A DNA stretch of 43,032 nucleotides from Thiohalocapsa sp. ML1 (GTDB lineage Bacteria > Pseudomonadota > Gammaproteobacteria > Chromatiales > Chromatiaceae): positions 1-43,032 of the forward strand of contig NZ_JABX01000049.1 of the NCBI RefSeq assembly GCF_001469165.1. The letters run 5' to 3'. A model generated the notes under the pieces. That model was not told the DNA's origin, did no database searches, and saw nothing but the letters and a program-made list of their open reading frames with translations. Shown here in pieces: positions 8,256 through 16,805 of this stretch. Both the position numbers and the translations under genes were made by a program. Within the stretch, counting starts at the first letter, position 1; the number at the start of each line of letters is the position of its first letter.

Positions 8256-9162
8256 GGGTCCGAAGCACCGGGTTGATCTCGTACCAGATGTCGCCGTCCA
8301 TGTACTCGAAGACAAACAGCAGAAAGAGCATTTGCTGGTGGGGCTCGTCCTTGGGGATGTCGCGTTGCGGTGTAGCAAAGACAGCGAGCTTGTCCCAGTC
8401 GGCGTCCGGCACCTCCCGCAATAGCGCGTTGGCGTACTTGCGCACGGCCTTCTCGGCGGCCGTGCGGGTGATGGGGAGGTCGTCCAGCTCGTTGCAGGCA
8501 GCCTGGAGGAACATCATCAGATGCCGCGGATGGCCGCCGCTCATGCGGCAGAGATGATTCAGCGTCGCGAGACCGTCGAAGGCGGCGTCCAGGCTGGTGC
8601 CAGCTTCGCAGCAGCGCCGTTCGACCATCTCCCGCATTTTGGCCATGCCTGGGGAGTCGTCGCTGATGTCGGCATTCCAGCCCGGCCGCAGCCGGATCAT
8701 CGACAGCGGCACATTGTGCTCGCCGACGGCCTGTTGGAGCTGGCCAAAGCGCGGCGAGTAGATCAGCGAGATCGGCACCGTGTAGACCGTGTGCACCTTG
8801 GGCGACGCGAGGACGAACACCAGGAGATCCGGGAAATCAAGATCGTTTACGTCCAGCCGGTCGCCCACGTCGCAATAGACGACGACGAAGCCAGGCTGGC
8901 CGTCACCGGGTGCTTCCAGGATATTCTGAAGCCGGAACAGCTCGCTGGTCTTGCCGACGCCGCGATGGCCGGTGAAGAGCTTGAAGTCCGGGCGGTCGGC
9001 GGCGGCGCGCCGCAGACTCCGCGCATAGAGTGCGACCACATTTTCGTCGCCGCGCACCGGGTCAAAGTCCACCCAGCGCGGATCACCGGGATGCAGGGAC
9101 TCCAGCGGCTCGCAGAGCTGATACAGGCGGGTGATGGCGGGGAGATCGGTTGTCATGGCCAT
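8236..9162 (-). CDS. P-loop AAA/STAND-like ATPase, 308 aa
   Basis: Residues 65-72 (GHRGVGKT) form a Walker A loop after the strand FKLFT. A hydrophobic strand ending in acidic residues (GFVVVYCDVGD, about 90-100) is a Walker B candidate, and MSGGHPRHLMMFLQ (about 225) matches the sensor/GxP-type helix of STAND and MNS ATPases. The start is the ATG at 9162 (a second ATG lies two codons on). The stop lies inside the next gene, which carries TPR-like repeats. In STAND proteins these two parts are normally one polypeptide, so the pair looks like a split STAND-type signal switch. Similar ATPase-repeat proteins occur in bacterial signalling and conflict systems; the role here is inferred, not shown. 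Confidence 0.75.
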   Translation of the reverse strand: MAMTTDLPAITRLYQLCEPLESLHPGDPRWVDFDPVRGDENVVALYARSLRRAAADRPDFKLFTGHRGVGKTSELFRLQNILEAPGDGQPGFVVVYCDVGDRLDVNDLDFPDLLVFVLASPKVHTVYTVPISLIYSPRFGQLQQAVGEHNVPLSMIRLRPGWNADISDDSPGMAKMREMVERRCCEAGTSLDAAFDGLATLNHLCRMSGGHPRHLMMFLQAACNELDDLPITRTAAEKAVRKYANALLREVPDADWDKLAVFATPQRDIPKDEPHQQMLFLLFVFEYMDGDIWYEINPVLRTLERFRP

Positions 9163-9258
9163 CGGCGCGCAGCCGGCGTTGACGGATATCTCCCAATGCT
9201 AGACGGAAAGGTTCCGCTGGGCGAGATGTTGGAGCACTTGCAGGATAATGACGGCAGA

Positions 9259-9334
<76 letters not shown>

Positions 9335-9445
9335 GGGGAGGGGAGCTGGGGGCGGTGCCCGAGCAAGCCCGGCATCTTAGGACGATCCGGGCGCTTCGGC
9401 AACTGGAAACCCGGTGCGGCCGGTGCGGCTGGCGCGGCCGTGGGG

Positions 9446-10036
9446 TCAGCGGGCGCCGGCGTCGATGTCGACCTTGGCGTAGATCTCGGCCATCCGGATG
9501 GCGCAGTCGATGGCGTCGAGCACCAGGGTCTGGTCCAGGGTGTCGAAGGCCGTGAGCACCCAGCGCTCGTCCGTCTCGCGGGTCAGCAGGTCGATGCCGA
9601 CGCGATCCTGGGCCACCAGCACGTACTGGCGCAGGCTCGGCAGTTGGCGGTAGGCCGCGAATTTGCCGCCGCGGTCGTGGCCTTCCGTGGACCGCGACAG
9701 TACCTCGATCAGCAGCGTCGGGTTGACGACGGTGCCGCGCCGCTCGTCGTAGAAGCGGGGCTCGTCGCGGAGTACGGCGACGTCGGGGTAGGTGCCGACG
9801 TTCGCGCGCTCGACGCGCACACGCATGTCGTTGCCGACGACGTAGCAAGGGCGTTGCTTCAGTGCCAGGGACAGCTCGCCGGTCAGGTTGGCGGTGATGA
9901 GATTGTGCTCCCAGCTCGCGCCCGTCATCGCGAAGACGTCGCCGTTGAAGTACTCGTGACGCGCGTCGACGCACTCGCGCTCCGCGCGGAGGTAGTCATC
10001 GAAGCTGTAGAACGCCTGCGGCTGCAACACGGACAT
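9446..10036 (-). CDS. Uma2-family (DUF820) PD-(D/E)XK nuclease-like protein
   Basis: The start at 10036 gives 196 residues, the usual family length; an in-frame TTG at 10075 is less likely. Family motifs are in order: FYSFDDYLRAERE, RHEYFNGDVFAMTGAS, HNLITANLTGEL, GNDMRVRV, YPDVAVL, then NPTLLIEVLSRSTEGHDRGGKFAAYRQ. The YPD, the E in LLIEVLS and the downstream K form the PD-(D/E)XK active-site pattern. Uma2 genes are abundant in cyanobacteria and Chromatiales, often with mobile elements; their cellular role is unsettled. It lies between tRNA-Thr and thiO on the same strand. Confidence 0.9.
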   Translation of the reverse strand: MSVLQPQAFYSFDDYLRAERECVDARHEYFNGDVFAMTGASWEHNLITANLTGELSLALKQRPCYVVGNDMRVRVERANVGTYPDVAVLRDEPRFYDERRGTVVNPTLLIEVLSRSTEGHDRGGKFAAYRQLPSLRQYVLVAQDRVGIDLLTRETDERWVLTAFDTLDQTLVLDAIDCAIRMAEIYAKVDIDAGAR

Positions 10037-10144
10037 GGGCGGACACTCGTGGATTTCCCGTCGAGTATAGATCAATGCCTCGGCGGCGCCGTGACGAGCG
10101 ACGGCCGGCTCCGCGAGCAGGCGGCCAGCCCGCCGCGGCGGCGC

Positions 10145-11248
10145 TCAGCCCCGCGCCGCGTCCACCGCGTAGGCCGACGGCGGCAGGATGGGCTCGCGCT
10201 CGAGCAGCAGGTCGGCCAACAGCCGCGCCGACGCGGGGCCGGTGACCAGCCCGTTGCGGAAGTGTCCGGCGTTGATGAAGAGCCCGTCCGCACCGGGGTA
10301 GGGGCCGATGTAGGGGATGCCGCTCGGCGAGCCGGGTCGCAAGCCGGCCCAGTGGTCCTCGATGGGCGTGCGCCTCAGCAGCGGGAAGAGGCCGGTGGCG
10401 ATGCGGTAGAGCTCTTCTTTGGCCTCGGCGGTGGTGCGCTTCTCGAAGCCCGCGTCCTCGAGCGTGCTGCCGATCAGCACGCGGCCGTCGCGCCGCGGGA
10501 TCACGTAGCGCTCGCGGAACAGAGTCAGGTGCCGGATCTGGCCGGGCTTGGCGTAGAACAGGATCATCTGCCCGCGCACCGGGCGGATGTCCGGCGGGCG
10601 GCCGAGCTTGGCGAGCAGGTCCGCGGTCCAGGCGCCGGTGCAGACGACGATCTGCCGGGCGTCGATGTCGCCGGCGCGGGTGCGCACGCCCTGCACGACG
10701 CCGTCCTTCACCTTGAGCTCCAGCACCTCCTCTTGCTCGCGCAGCGTCACCCGGGGCTCAATGGCGACGCGCAGCGCCTTGGTGAGGCGCGGGTTGCGCA
10801 CCTGGCCGATGCTTGGAAACCAGAGCGCCTCGCGCACCTCGGTGTCGAGGCCGGGCTCCTTCTCGGCGATCTGGGCACGGGTCAGGGTCTCGATCTGGAT
10901 CTGCTCGGCGACGGCCCAGGCCTCGGCCACGGCGTGCTCTTCCGGGTCCAGCACAATGAGGCCGCTGGTGCCGTACTCGGGGTCGATGCCGGTGGTCTCG
11001 AACAGCTCGGCGCAGAGCCCGGGGTACTCCCGCTGGCTCCAGGCGGCGAGCGCCGTGACGGCGCCCGCAAAGCGCCAGGGATAGAGCGGGGACAGGATGC
11101 CGCCGCCGGCCCAGCTCGCCTGCTGGCCGGTGTCGCCCATCTCCACCAGCGTGACGGCGGCGCCAGCGGCCGAGAGCTCGCGCGCCGTCATCAAGCCGAT
11201 GACGCCGCCGCCGATGACGAGGATGTCGCTGCCGGATGTTTGAGTCAT
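10145..11248 (-). CDS. thiO: Glycine oxidase ThiO
   Basis: The 367-residue protein has an N-terminal FAD-binding Rossmann motif (DILVIGGGVIGLMTARELSA). It is followed by the DAO-family features GQQASWAGGGILSPLYPW, VRGQMILF and, near the C-terminus, DHWAGLRPGSPSGIPYIGP and NAGHFRNGLVTGPAS. ThiO oxidises glycine to iminoglycine, which supplies the dehydroglycine needed for the thiazole ring of thiamine in the cytosol. Length and motifs match the family. No other thiamine gene and no TPP riboswitch is seen next to it. ispH ends 24 bp upstream on the same strand, so the two may be cotranscribed. D-amino-acid dehydrogenases are the main alternative, but the GQQASWAGGG block favours ThiO. Confidence 0.92.
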   Translation of the reverse strand: MTQTSGSDILVIGGGVIGLMTARELSAAGAAVTLVEMGDTGQQASWAGGGILSPLYPWRFAGAVTALAAWSQREYPGLCAELFETTGIDPEYGTSGLIVLDPEEHAVAEAWAVAEQIQIETLTRAQIAEKEPGLDTEVREALWFPSIGQVRNPRLTKALRVAIEPRVTLREQEEVLELKVKDGVVQGVRTRAGDIDARQIVVCTGAWTADLLAKLGRPPDIRPVRGQMILFYAKPGQIRHLTLFRERYVIPRRDGRVLIGSTLEDAGFEKRTTAEAKEELYRIATGLFPLLRRTPIEDHWAGLRPGSPSGIPYIGPYPGADGLFINAGHFRNGLVTGPASARLLADLLLEREPILPPSAYAVDAARG

Positions 11249-11271
11249 GGCTGAGACCGGGTTTTAGCAGA

Positions 11272-12222
11272 TCAGCAGGCGGGCTCGGCGGGGCGCTGAA
11301 GCGCCTTCGGCAGCGCGAAGCTGACGTTCTCGCGGATGCCGGACTGCTCCTCGACGCTGCCGGCGCCCCAATCCCTGAGCCGCTGGATGACCTGTTCGAT
11401 AAGCAACTCCGGTGCCGAAGCACCGGCGGTGAGGCCGATGCGGGCGCCGTCGCTGAGCCATTCGCGCCGAATGTCGTCGGCGCCGTCGATCAGATAGGCC
11501 GGCTTGCCGTGCCTTTCGGCCAGCTCCCGCAGCCGGTTCGAGTTCGAGCTGGTGACGGAGCCCACCACCAGCACCAAATCGGAGCGCTCGGCGAGCGCGC
11601 GCACCGCATCCTGGCGATTCTGCGTCGCGTAGCAGATGTCGCTCTTCTTCGGGCCGGTCAGGTTCGGGAAGCGCTCGCGCAGCGCAGCGATCAGGCCGGC
11701 GGTGTCGTCCACGGATAGCGTGGTCTGCGTCACGTAGGCGACCTTGTCCGGGTCCGCGATGGCGAGCGCCTCGATGTCGTTTAGGTCTTCCACCAGGTGC
11801 ATGCGCCCGCCGTCCGCGGCGCACTGGCCCATGGTGCCGTCCACCTCCGGGTGGCCGCGGTGGCCGATGAGCACGACGTCGTAGCCGGCCTTGCAGTGGC
11901 GGGCCACCTCCAGGTGCACCTTGGTGACCAGCGGGCAGGTGGCGTCGAAGACCCGAAGCCCCCGCTCCGCGGCTTGCGCGCGCACGTCCTGCGAGACGCC
12001 GTGGGCGCTGAAGATGCAGGTGGCGCCCTCCGGGATCAGCTCGATGTCGTCCACGAAGACGGCGCCGCGGGACTTGAGATCCTCGACCACGTAGCGGTTG
12101 TGGACCACCTCGTGGCGCACGTAGATGGGCGCGCCGAAGATGTCCAGCACGCGCTCGACCATGTCGATGGCGCGGTCGACGCCGGCGCAGAAGCCGCGGG
12201 GGTTGGCGAGGAGGATGTCCAT
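11272..12222 (-). CDS. ispH: 4-hydroxy-3-methylbut-2-enyl diphosphate reductase IspH (LytB)
   Basis: The start at the ATG 12222 ([20 protein letters not shown]) gives 316 residues, the normal length; the frame also runs 12 bases upstream to a TTG. The three iron-sulfur cysteines are present: C12 (GFCAGV), C96 (DATCPLV) and C197 (ICYATQNRQ). So are H41/H74 (VVHNR, SAHGVS), E126 (HPEV) and T167 (TQTTLS). The enzyme performs the last step of the MEP isoprenoid pathway, giving IPP and DMAPP. An unusual 150-bp heptamer tract lies just upstream. Nearby prenyl-using genes (phytoene-synthase-like, ubiG, UbiA-type) fit an isoprenoid/quinone theme. Confidence 0.98.
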   Translation of the reverse strand: MDILLANPRGFCAGVDRAIDMVERVLDIFGAPIYVRHEVVHNRYVVEDLKSRGAVFVDDIELIPEGATCIFSAHGVSQDVRAQAAERGLRVFDATCPLVTKVHLEVARHCKAGYDVVLIGHRGHPEVDGTMGQCAADGGRMHLVEDLNDIEALAIADPDKVAYVTQTTLSVDDTAGLIAALRERFPNLTGPKKSDICYATQNRQDAVRALAERSDLVLVVGSVTSSNSNRLRELAERHGKPAYLIDGADDIRREWLSDGARIGLTAGASAPELLIEQVIQRLRDWGAGSVEEQSGIRENVSFALPKALQRPAEPAC

Positions 12223-12240
12223 GGCGAATCTCAAGTTGGG

Positions 12241-12392
12241 GAAGGGGAAAGTTTGAAGTTTGAAGGGTGAAGTTTGAAAGGGGGCGCGAAAGTTTGAAGT
12301 TTGAAGTTTGAAGTTTGAAGTTTGAAGGGTGAAGTTTGAAAGGGGGAGGGGGAAAGTTTGAAGTTTGAAGCGTGAAGTTTGAAAGGGGAAGG
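12241..12392. repeat. (TTCAAAC)n heptamer tract upstream of ispH
   Basis: On the plus strand it reads as GTTTGAA units, perfect in tandem around 12291-12327 and interrupted by GGGTGAA and GGGGGA spacers elsewhere. On the coding strand of ispH it is a purine-poor TTCAAAC array starting about 20 bp before the ATG. Short tandem heptamers recall the STRR repeats of filamentous cyanobacteria. Slippage here would change the distance between promoter and ispH. A short CTCGGCC heptamer run (12401-12417) follows. Confidence 0.9.
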
Positions 12393-12417
12393 GACGTTCT
12401 TCCTCGGCCCTCGGCCT

Positions 12418-13248
12418 TTACCGCGTCCTCAGGCTGATCCAGAGCTTGCGCCAAGGCGTGAGTCCGATGCGCTGGTCGACGACGGCGAGGTGGCTGCGGC
12501 GCAGCTCATCGAGTAGCGCGGCGTGGATGCGGTACAGGATGCGCAGGGCTCGGGGCAGCGGCGCCGACGGGGCCGGCAGCGCTCGGTGCAGCGCCTCCGC
12601 CAACGGTTCGAGCAGGGTCGGCAGGCGCCCGCGGTGCTCGGCGCTGGCCAGCGCTTCGTGTGTGAGGCCGGCGTCGGCGAGCGTGTCCTGCGGCAGCACG
12701 CTGCGGTCCCTGCGGAGCAGCAGCCCGGCATCGCGCACCCGGCGCACGGCGGCGCACCAGCCGCCGTGGCTGCGGGCGGCGGCGAGGGCGGCGTCGCCGC
12801 CGCTGCCATTCGCGCGGGCGATCAGCTCGAACAGCGCGCCCAAGTCTTGCTCGTCGGCGGCACGTAGCGCCGCGGCGTCGGCGGGGCGCAGCCGCCTGAT
12901 CTCCTGCTCGACCTGATCGGCGAGGGCCAGGAAGGGCGCGTCGGGCAGGCGCGCGCCGTGCGCGTCGAGCGCTGCCGCGAGCGCCTGGCTCAGCGGATGG
13001 CGCGGGGCGCCGTCCTGCGTGCGGCGCAGCTCGTCGCGCCACCAGTCGAGCTTGAGGCGCGCGACGCCTGGGTCCGAGACGTCGTCCAGGATCGCACGCA
13101 CCTCGTGCCGCCAGCCCATCAGCGCGGCCAGCAGGTCGCGGTGCGACTGCGGCGCGAAGCGCACGGCGTAGTAGAAGCTGGAACCGGGCGGTGTCGCCCG
13201 GTTCGGATACCGCCACTCGGCGCTGCCCGGGCCCGCTGCGCTGCTCAT
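12418..13248 (-). CDS. Squalene/phytoene synthase-like protein, 276 aa
   Basis: The protein begins PPGSSFYYAVRFAP, typical of trans-isoprenyl diphosphate synthases of the head-to-head type, and contains LKLDWWRDEL. However, both aspartate-rich motifs are degenerate: the first region reads WRHEVRAILDDVSD, and the second, normally a DVxED-type block, reads AAVRRVRDAGLLLRRDR. That suggests a diverged member like the NDUFAF6/COG1562 relatives found in Gammaproteobacteria rather than a true phytoene synthase. Its ATG overlaps the stop of the phosphatase gene (ATGA), so translation is coupled. Catalytic activity is doubtful. Confidence 0.8.
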   Translation of the reverse strand: MSSAAGPGSAEWRYPNRATPPGSSFYYAVRFAPQSHRDLLAALMGWRHEVRAILDDVSDPGVARLKLDWWRDELRRTQDGAPRHPLSQALAAALDAHGARLPDAPFLALADQVEQEIRRLRPADAAALRAADEQDLGALFELIARANGSGGDAALAAARSHGGWCAAVRRVRDAGLLLRRDRSVLPQDTLADAGLTHEALASAEHRGRLPTLLEPLAEALHRALPAPSAPLPRALRILYRIHAALLDELRRSHLAVVDQRIGLTPWRKLWISLRTR

Positions 13249-13970
13249 GCGGCGCGCGGCGGGCGCGACGGCGGTGCCGTGGGCGGACGCGCCCCGGCGA
13301 GCCAGTCCAGCACCGCGAGCGGATGCTCCACGAGCCCGTCGGCGCCCCAGTCACGCGGATGCGACTCGGTGCCCAGATAACCCCAGCCGGCGGCCAGCGT
13401 CGCCATGCCGGCGGCGCGCCCGGCCAGGATGTCGCGCAGGTCGTCGCCGACGTACCAGCAGCGTCCCGGGTCCAGATCCAGCAGCGTGCAGGCGTGCAGC
13501 AGCGGGTCGGGGTGCGGCTTGGGCCGCGCCGCCGTGTCGCCGCTGACGATGCAGGCGGGCGCCGGCATGGGTGCCAGCGCCGCGAGCAAGGGCTCGGTGA
13601 GCCAGGCCGGCTTGTTGGTGACGATGCCCCAGCAGAGCCCTTGTTCCACCAGGGCACGGATGAGCGGGTCCATGCCGTCGAAGGGCCGGGTGTGACGGCA
13701 GATGTCGGCGGCGTAAAGATCCAGAAACGCCGTGCGCAGGTCCGCGTAGCCGGGGTCGTCCGGCACCAGGCCGAAGCCGGCGCCGATCAGCCCGCGCGCG
13801 CCGTTCGACACATGCGGGCGGATCTGCGCCGCCGCCAGCGCGGGCCGGCCGTGGTGGGCGAGCAGCGCGTTCAGTGCCGCGCCCATGTCGGCGGCGGTGT
13901 CGGCATAGGTGCCGTCCAGGTCGAACAGCACCGCGGCGCGGGCGCCGCCCGGCGGGGATTGCGGCGGCAC
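13245..13970 (-). CDS. gph: HAD phosphatase, phosphoglycolate phosphatase Gph / MupP type
   Basis: A GTG at 13970, 8 bp after the ubiG stop, gives 241 residues. HAD motif I is VLFDLDGTYADT, motif II is IVTNKPAW (T), motif III is the K in AARPKPHPDP, and motif IV is GDDLRDI. The cap region and length fit Gph-like enzymes. In Gammaproteobacteria the gene next to ubiG encodes either Gph (2-phosphoglycolate) or MupP (MurNAc-6-phosphate, peptidoglycan recycling); sequence alone does not separate them here. The Tyr after DGT is unusual (normally Leu). It overlaps the next gene by 4 bp. Confidence 0.9.
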   Translation of the reverse strand: MPPQSPPGGARAAVLFDLDGTYADTAADMGAALNALLAHHGRPALAAAQIRPHVSNGARGLIGAGFGLVPDDPGYADLRTAFLDLYAADICRHTRPFDGMDPLIRALVEQGLCWGIVTNKPAWLTEPLLAALAPMPAPACIVSGDTAARPKPHPDPLLHACTLLDLDPGRCWYVGDDLRDILAGRAAGMATLAAGWGYLGTESHPRDWGADGLVEHPLAVLDWLAGARPPTAPPSRPPRAA

Positions 13971-13978
13971 GGTGTGCC

Positions 13979-14698
13979 TCAGCCGTGGGCGGGCCGGCGA
14001 CACGCGGCCAGGTAGTTGACCGAGATGTCGTCCGGTGCGAGCCGATAGGTTCGCGTCAGCGGGTTGTACGACAGCCCGGTCAGCTCGGTCGTGCGCAGCT
14101 CCGTCGCCCGCACCCAGCGGTCCAGCTCCGCCGGGCGGATGAAGCGGCCGTAGTCGTGGGTGCCGCGGGGCAGCAGGCTCAGCATGTACTCGGCGCCGAC
14201 GATGGCGAAGAGATAGCTCTTGGGGTTGCGGTTCAGCGTCGAGAAGAACACGTGTCCGCCCGGCCGCACCAGCCGCGCGCAGGCGGCGACGACGGAGCCC
14301 GGGTCCGGCACGTGCTCCAGCATCTCCATGCAGGTGACGACGTCGAAGGCGCCCGGCATCTCGTCGGCCAGTGCCTCGGCGGTGATCTGCCGATACTCGA
14401 CCGCGACGCCCGTCTCCAGCGTGTGCAGCTCGGCGACCCGCAACGGCTCCTCGCCCATGTCGATGCCGAGCACCTCGGCGCCGGCCGTGGCCATGGACTC
14501 GGCGAGGATGCCGCCGCCGCAGCCGACATCGACGACTCGCTTGCCGGCGAGCTTGACATGGCTCTGCAGGTAGCCCAAACGCAGCGGATTGATGTCGTGC
14601 AGGGCCTTGAATTCGCTCGCAGGGTCCCACCAGCGCGAGGCGATGGCCTCGAACTTGTGGATCTCGGAGGCGTCGATGTTCGGTGCTGTGTCGGTCAT
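13979..14698 (-). CDS. ubiG: Ubiquinone biosynthesis O-methyltransferase UbiG
   Basis: The start at 14698 ([20 protein letters not shown]) is chosen because an AAGGA ribosome site lies 7 bp upstream; 239 residues is normal. The SAM-binding motif [16 protein letters not shown] (about 55-70) and the family block [16 protein letters not shown], followed by [27 protein letters not shown] and [14 protein letters not shown], identify UbiG. It does both O-methylations of the ubiquinone ring in the cytosol/membrane interface. It heads a tight ubiG-gph-phytoene-synthase-like run. Confidence 0.97.
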   Translation of the reverse strand: MTDTAPNIDASEIHKFEAIASRWWDPASEFKALHDINPLRLGYLQSHVKLAGKRVVDVGCGGGILAESMATAGAEVLGIDMGEEPLRVAELHTLETGVAVEYRQITAEALADEMPGAFDVVTCMEMLEHVPDPGSVVAACARLVRPGGHVFFSTLNRNPKSYLFAIVGAEYMLSLLPRGTHDYGRFIRPAELDRWVRATELRTTELTGLSYNPLTRTYRLAPDDISVNYLAACRRPAHG

Positions 14699-14703
14699 GG
14701 GTG

Positions 14704-14708
14704 TCCTT
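14704..14708 (-). promoter_or_regulatory. Ribosome binding site of ubiG
   Basis: AAGGA on the minus strand, 5 bases before the ATG triplet region CACCC-ATG; this decides the start at 14698 over the upstream ATG at 14713. Confidence 0.8.
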
Positions 14709-14800
14709 GGCATCGTGTCGAGTCGGGGTGGGAGTTGGTAGCGGAGGGGCGTGATTTCGAGCCGCCCGTGGATCGGATCACGCGGATCGGATACGGGCGC

Positions 14801-15694
14801 TTAGGTGGGCGGCACGCGATAGCCGAGCAGCCACACCGGCACCAGCAGCGTCAGCAGCAGCGCGGCCGCCAGGCGCTGGCCGTCCCCGGCCAGGAGCAGC
14901 GCGTCCAAGGCAATGCTGCAGAGCAGCATAAAGGCGACGCTCGCGCGCACGCGGGCACGGGTCGGGTCTTGCTTCAGGCGCAGCAGCCGCCGCAGCAGCA
15001 GTGCGCCGCCCAAGGCCGTGAGCGCCACCGCGTAGGGGTCGGTGAGGATGCCGAGCGGATAGAGCGCCAGCGCCGCAGCGAGTGCGAGCCCCAGCACCAC
15101 CACGGCACGGCGCACGCCACGGCTACTCGGCGCGGTACCGGCCCGGTGCAGTACGGCGAAGGCCAGCGTGTAAAGCAGCACGGGCAGCGCCAGCAGCAGC
15201 TCCGGGATCAGCACCAGCCCGGCGCTCAAGCCCAGCAGCCAGTTGAGCCAGCGGGCCAGCGCCAGCAGCAGCGGTCCCGGCCCGCGGTGCTTGATGCCGC
15301 CGACGTAGGCCAGGATCACGGCCGCGAGCAGCAGCGTCAGCACGAACGGCCCCGGCCCCGCGAGCAGGCCGAGCACGACCCCGGCGGCGAGCAGGCCGAA
15401 GCCCGCCGCCCAGGCCGCGCGCGGGGCGATGCGCCCCGACGGCAGCGGGCGCTCCGGGTGCGCCACGCGGTCGCGCCCCAGATCGAAGCAATCGTTCAAG
15501 ATCATGCTCGCCCAATACAGGCAGGTGGCGATGGCGAGCTGCAGCGCCAAGAGCCGCCAATGCGGGCTGCCGAGGGTGGCGATGAGATGCGCGGCGATGA
15601 CGTTGGACCAGGCCGTGAACAGCGTCGGCACGCGCACGAGCTGGAGCCAGGCGTCGAGCCGCGCGAGCCGGCCGTGGACGTCGCCGGTGCTCAT
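14801..15694 (-). CDS. UbiA-superfamily membrane prenyltransferase
   Basis: From the ATG at 15694 the product has 297 residues with about eight or nine hydrophobic helices. The first prenyl-diphosphate motif NDxxDxxxD is at residues 67-75 (MILNDCFDLGRDRVAHPERP), and PSGRI follows. A second, weaker aspartate motif would be expected near KHRGPG, but the DxxxD signature there is not clear. The opening LVRVPTLFTAWSNVIAA resembles EboC-like and homogentisate-type members more than UbiA proper. The substrate is unknown: an aromatic or phosphorylated acceptor plus a prenyl diphosphate in the inner membrane. It lies about 100 bp upstream of ubiG on the same strand. Confidence 0.9.
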   Translation of the reverse strand: MSTGDVHGRLARLDAWLQLVRVPTLFTAWSNVIAAHLIATLGSPHWRLLALQLAIATCLYWASMILNDCFDLGRDRVAHPERPLPSGRIAPRAAWAAGFGLLAAGVVLGLLAGPGPFVLTLLLAAVILAYVGGIKHRGPGPLLLALARWLNWLLGLSAGLVLIPELLLALPVLLYTLAFAVLHRAGTAPSSRGVRRAVVVLGLALAAALALYPLGILTDPYAVALTALGGALLLRRLLRLKQDPTRARVRASVAFMLLCSIALDALLLAGDGQRLAAALLLTLLVPVWLLGYRVPPT

Positions 15695-16252
15695 GCGGCG
15701 CTCGCCGGTGCCCGACTGTGGCCGGCCGACGCGCACCGCGTCCGGCGTGCGCGACCGCGACTGACGCCCGCGCGCCGATGCGTCCACCGGCTGCGGCAAC
15801 TGCTGCTGCAGCAACTGCTGAGGGTGCTCTTGATCCGGTTCATGCGGCAACGGCTCTGGTTCCAGCGTCCGCGCGCATGATACCCGGCCGTCGCCGCCGC
15901 AGCATGGCGGCCGGTCGAGCCGAGGTGTTGATGTGCCGGCCGCGAGGCTTGGCGCCCGTTGTCGGGGGGGCGCGCCCGGCGGCTTGCTCAAGGCCGCGGG
16001 CTTGCGGGACTCGGTCGGTGCCGGCCGGGCGCCCGCGGGCGAGCGCCGCAACGCCGCACCGGCGCGCGCCGGCATGCCATGACCACCCGCGCCGCAGGCA
16101 AAGCATCCGCCCGCTACTCACGCGCGGGCCGTGCAGAGCCGCGCACGCGGTCACGGTCAACAACCGTGCATTTCGCCGGCCGCTAAGCGGCCCGGAGTTG
16201 ATCTGGTGCAGCTAAGCCCGCCCGAGCGGGCGGCCCGCGGCGTTAGCATGGC
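15695..16252. other. Gene-poor intergenic region
   Basis: Frames are open here only because of high GC; translated products are arginine/alanine/proline-rich with no domain. Two small hairpins are visible before the plus-strand gene: GGCCGCT-A-AGCGGCC (16178-16192) and GCCCGC-CCGA-GCGGGC (16216-16231). A CAACTGCTG direct repeat occurs around 15798-15822. No RNA gene was recognised. Confidence 0.5.
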
Positions 16253-16312
16253 GTGGCCGGCGGCGCGGCCGTCAGCGACGAGCAACATCCATGCAAAGAG
16301 GTACCTGCATCC

Positions 16313-16618
16313 ATGGCCACCAAGATCGTCTGGGGTTACTGCAACGAGGACGGCGAGGTCGAGTCCGGTTCCGGTGACTTCACCGTGTCCGAGGAGTCCC
16401 AGCCCGGCTTCTACGACATCGTCTTCAAGCCCGGCACCTTCACCGGGCAGCCCGCCATCACCGGCAGTTGCGTCAGCAACAGCCAGCAGGCCCCGGTATT
16501 CCAGGTCTATGAGGTGAATGGCGCCAAGGGGTTCACCATCGAGACCCGCGACGCCCACACCGGCAAGCGCGACTCGCGCGCGTTCATGTTCATGGCCGCT
16601 GGGCCGGCGGAGAACTGA
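16313..16618 (+). CDS. Small beta-rich protein, 101 aa, unknown
   Basis: The ATG at 16313 is preceded by AGAGGT about 11 bp upstream. The protein runs MATKIVWGYCNEDGEVESGS to FMFMAAGPAEN. It alternates short hydrophobic strands and turns (GYCNEDG, FTVSEESQPGFYDIVF, GQPAITGSC, KGFTIETRD) with no signal peptide, and it has the G-x(n)-SGSG-F-V-x(n)-G-x-Y-x-I-x-F pattern seen in small beta-sandwich domains of phage tail and H-type-lectin-like proteins. Two cysteines could pair. It is a single-gene transcript with a GC hairpin after the stop. Function unknown. Confidence 0.75.
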   Translation: MATKIVWGYCNEDGEVESGSGDFTVSEESQPGFYDIVFKPGTFTGQPAITGSCVSNSQQAPVFQVYEVNGAKGFTIETRDAHTGKRDSRAFMFMAAGPAEN

Positions 16619-16629
16619 GCGGGCGCTGT

Positions 16630-16649
16630 GCAGGCCGGCGACGGCCTGC
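16630..16649 (+). terminator. Hairpin after the small beta-rich gene
   Basis: GCAGGCCG-GCGA-CGGCCTGC, a perfect 8-bp GC stem with a tetraloop, lies 12 bp past the stop. There is no T run, so it may only stabilise the mRNA end. Confidence 0.4.
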
Positions 16650-16805
16650 GCGCTTGCGCCGGTCACGGCACGTTGCGGACAATCGGCCGCCCGTGCCGGC
16701 GGCGCGCGCCGCTTGCGCGTCGGCGCGGTATCCATCTCGGCGGTTTCGACGGACGGGAGTGACCGATGGGCGAGGGCAGGATCATGGGCCGTCGGCGGCC
16801 CCGAG

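Noticed and set aside
10100-11300. TPP riboswitch near thiO
   Set aside because: No CTGAGA-type conserved thi-box sequence was found, and ispH lies only 24 bp upstream.
12418-13248. True phytoene or squalene synthase for carotenoid/hopanoid synthesis
   Set aside because: Both aspartate-rich motifs are degenerate and no carotenoid or hopanoid gene is adjacent; kept as synthase-like only.
13874-15880. 668-codon plus-strand open frame
   Set aside because: Antisense shadow of gph, ubiG and the UbiA-type gene; product is Q/R/G-rich without domain.
15718-16215. 165-codon plus-strand frame in the gap after the UbiA-type gene
   Set aside because: Arginine/proline/alanine-rich, no ribosome site, typical of GC-driven open frames.
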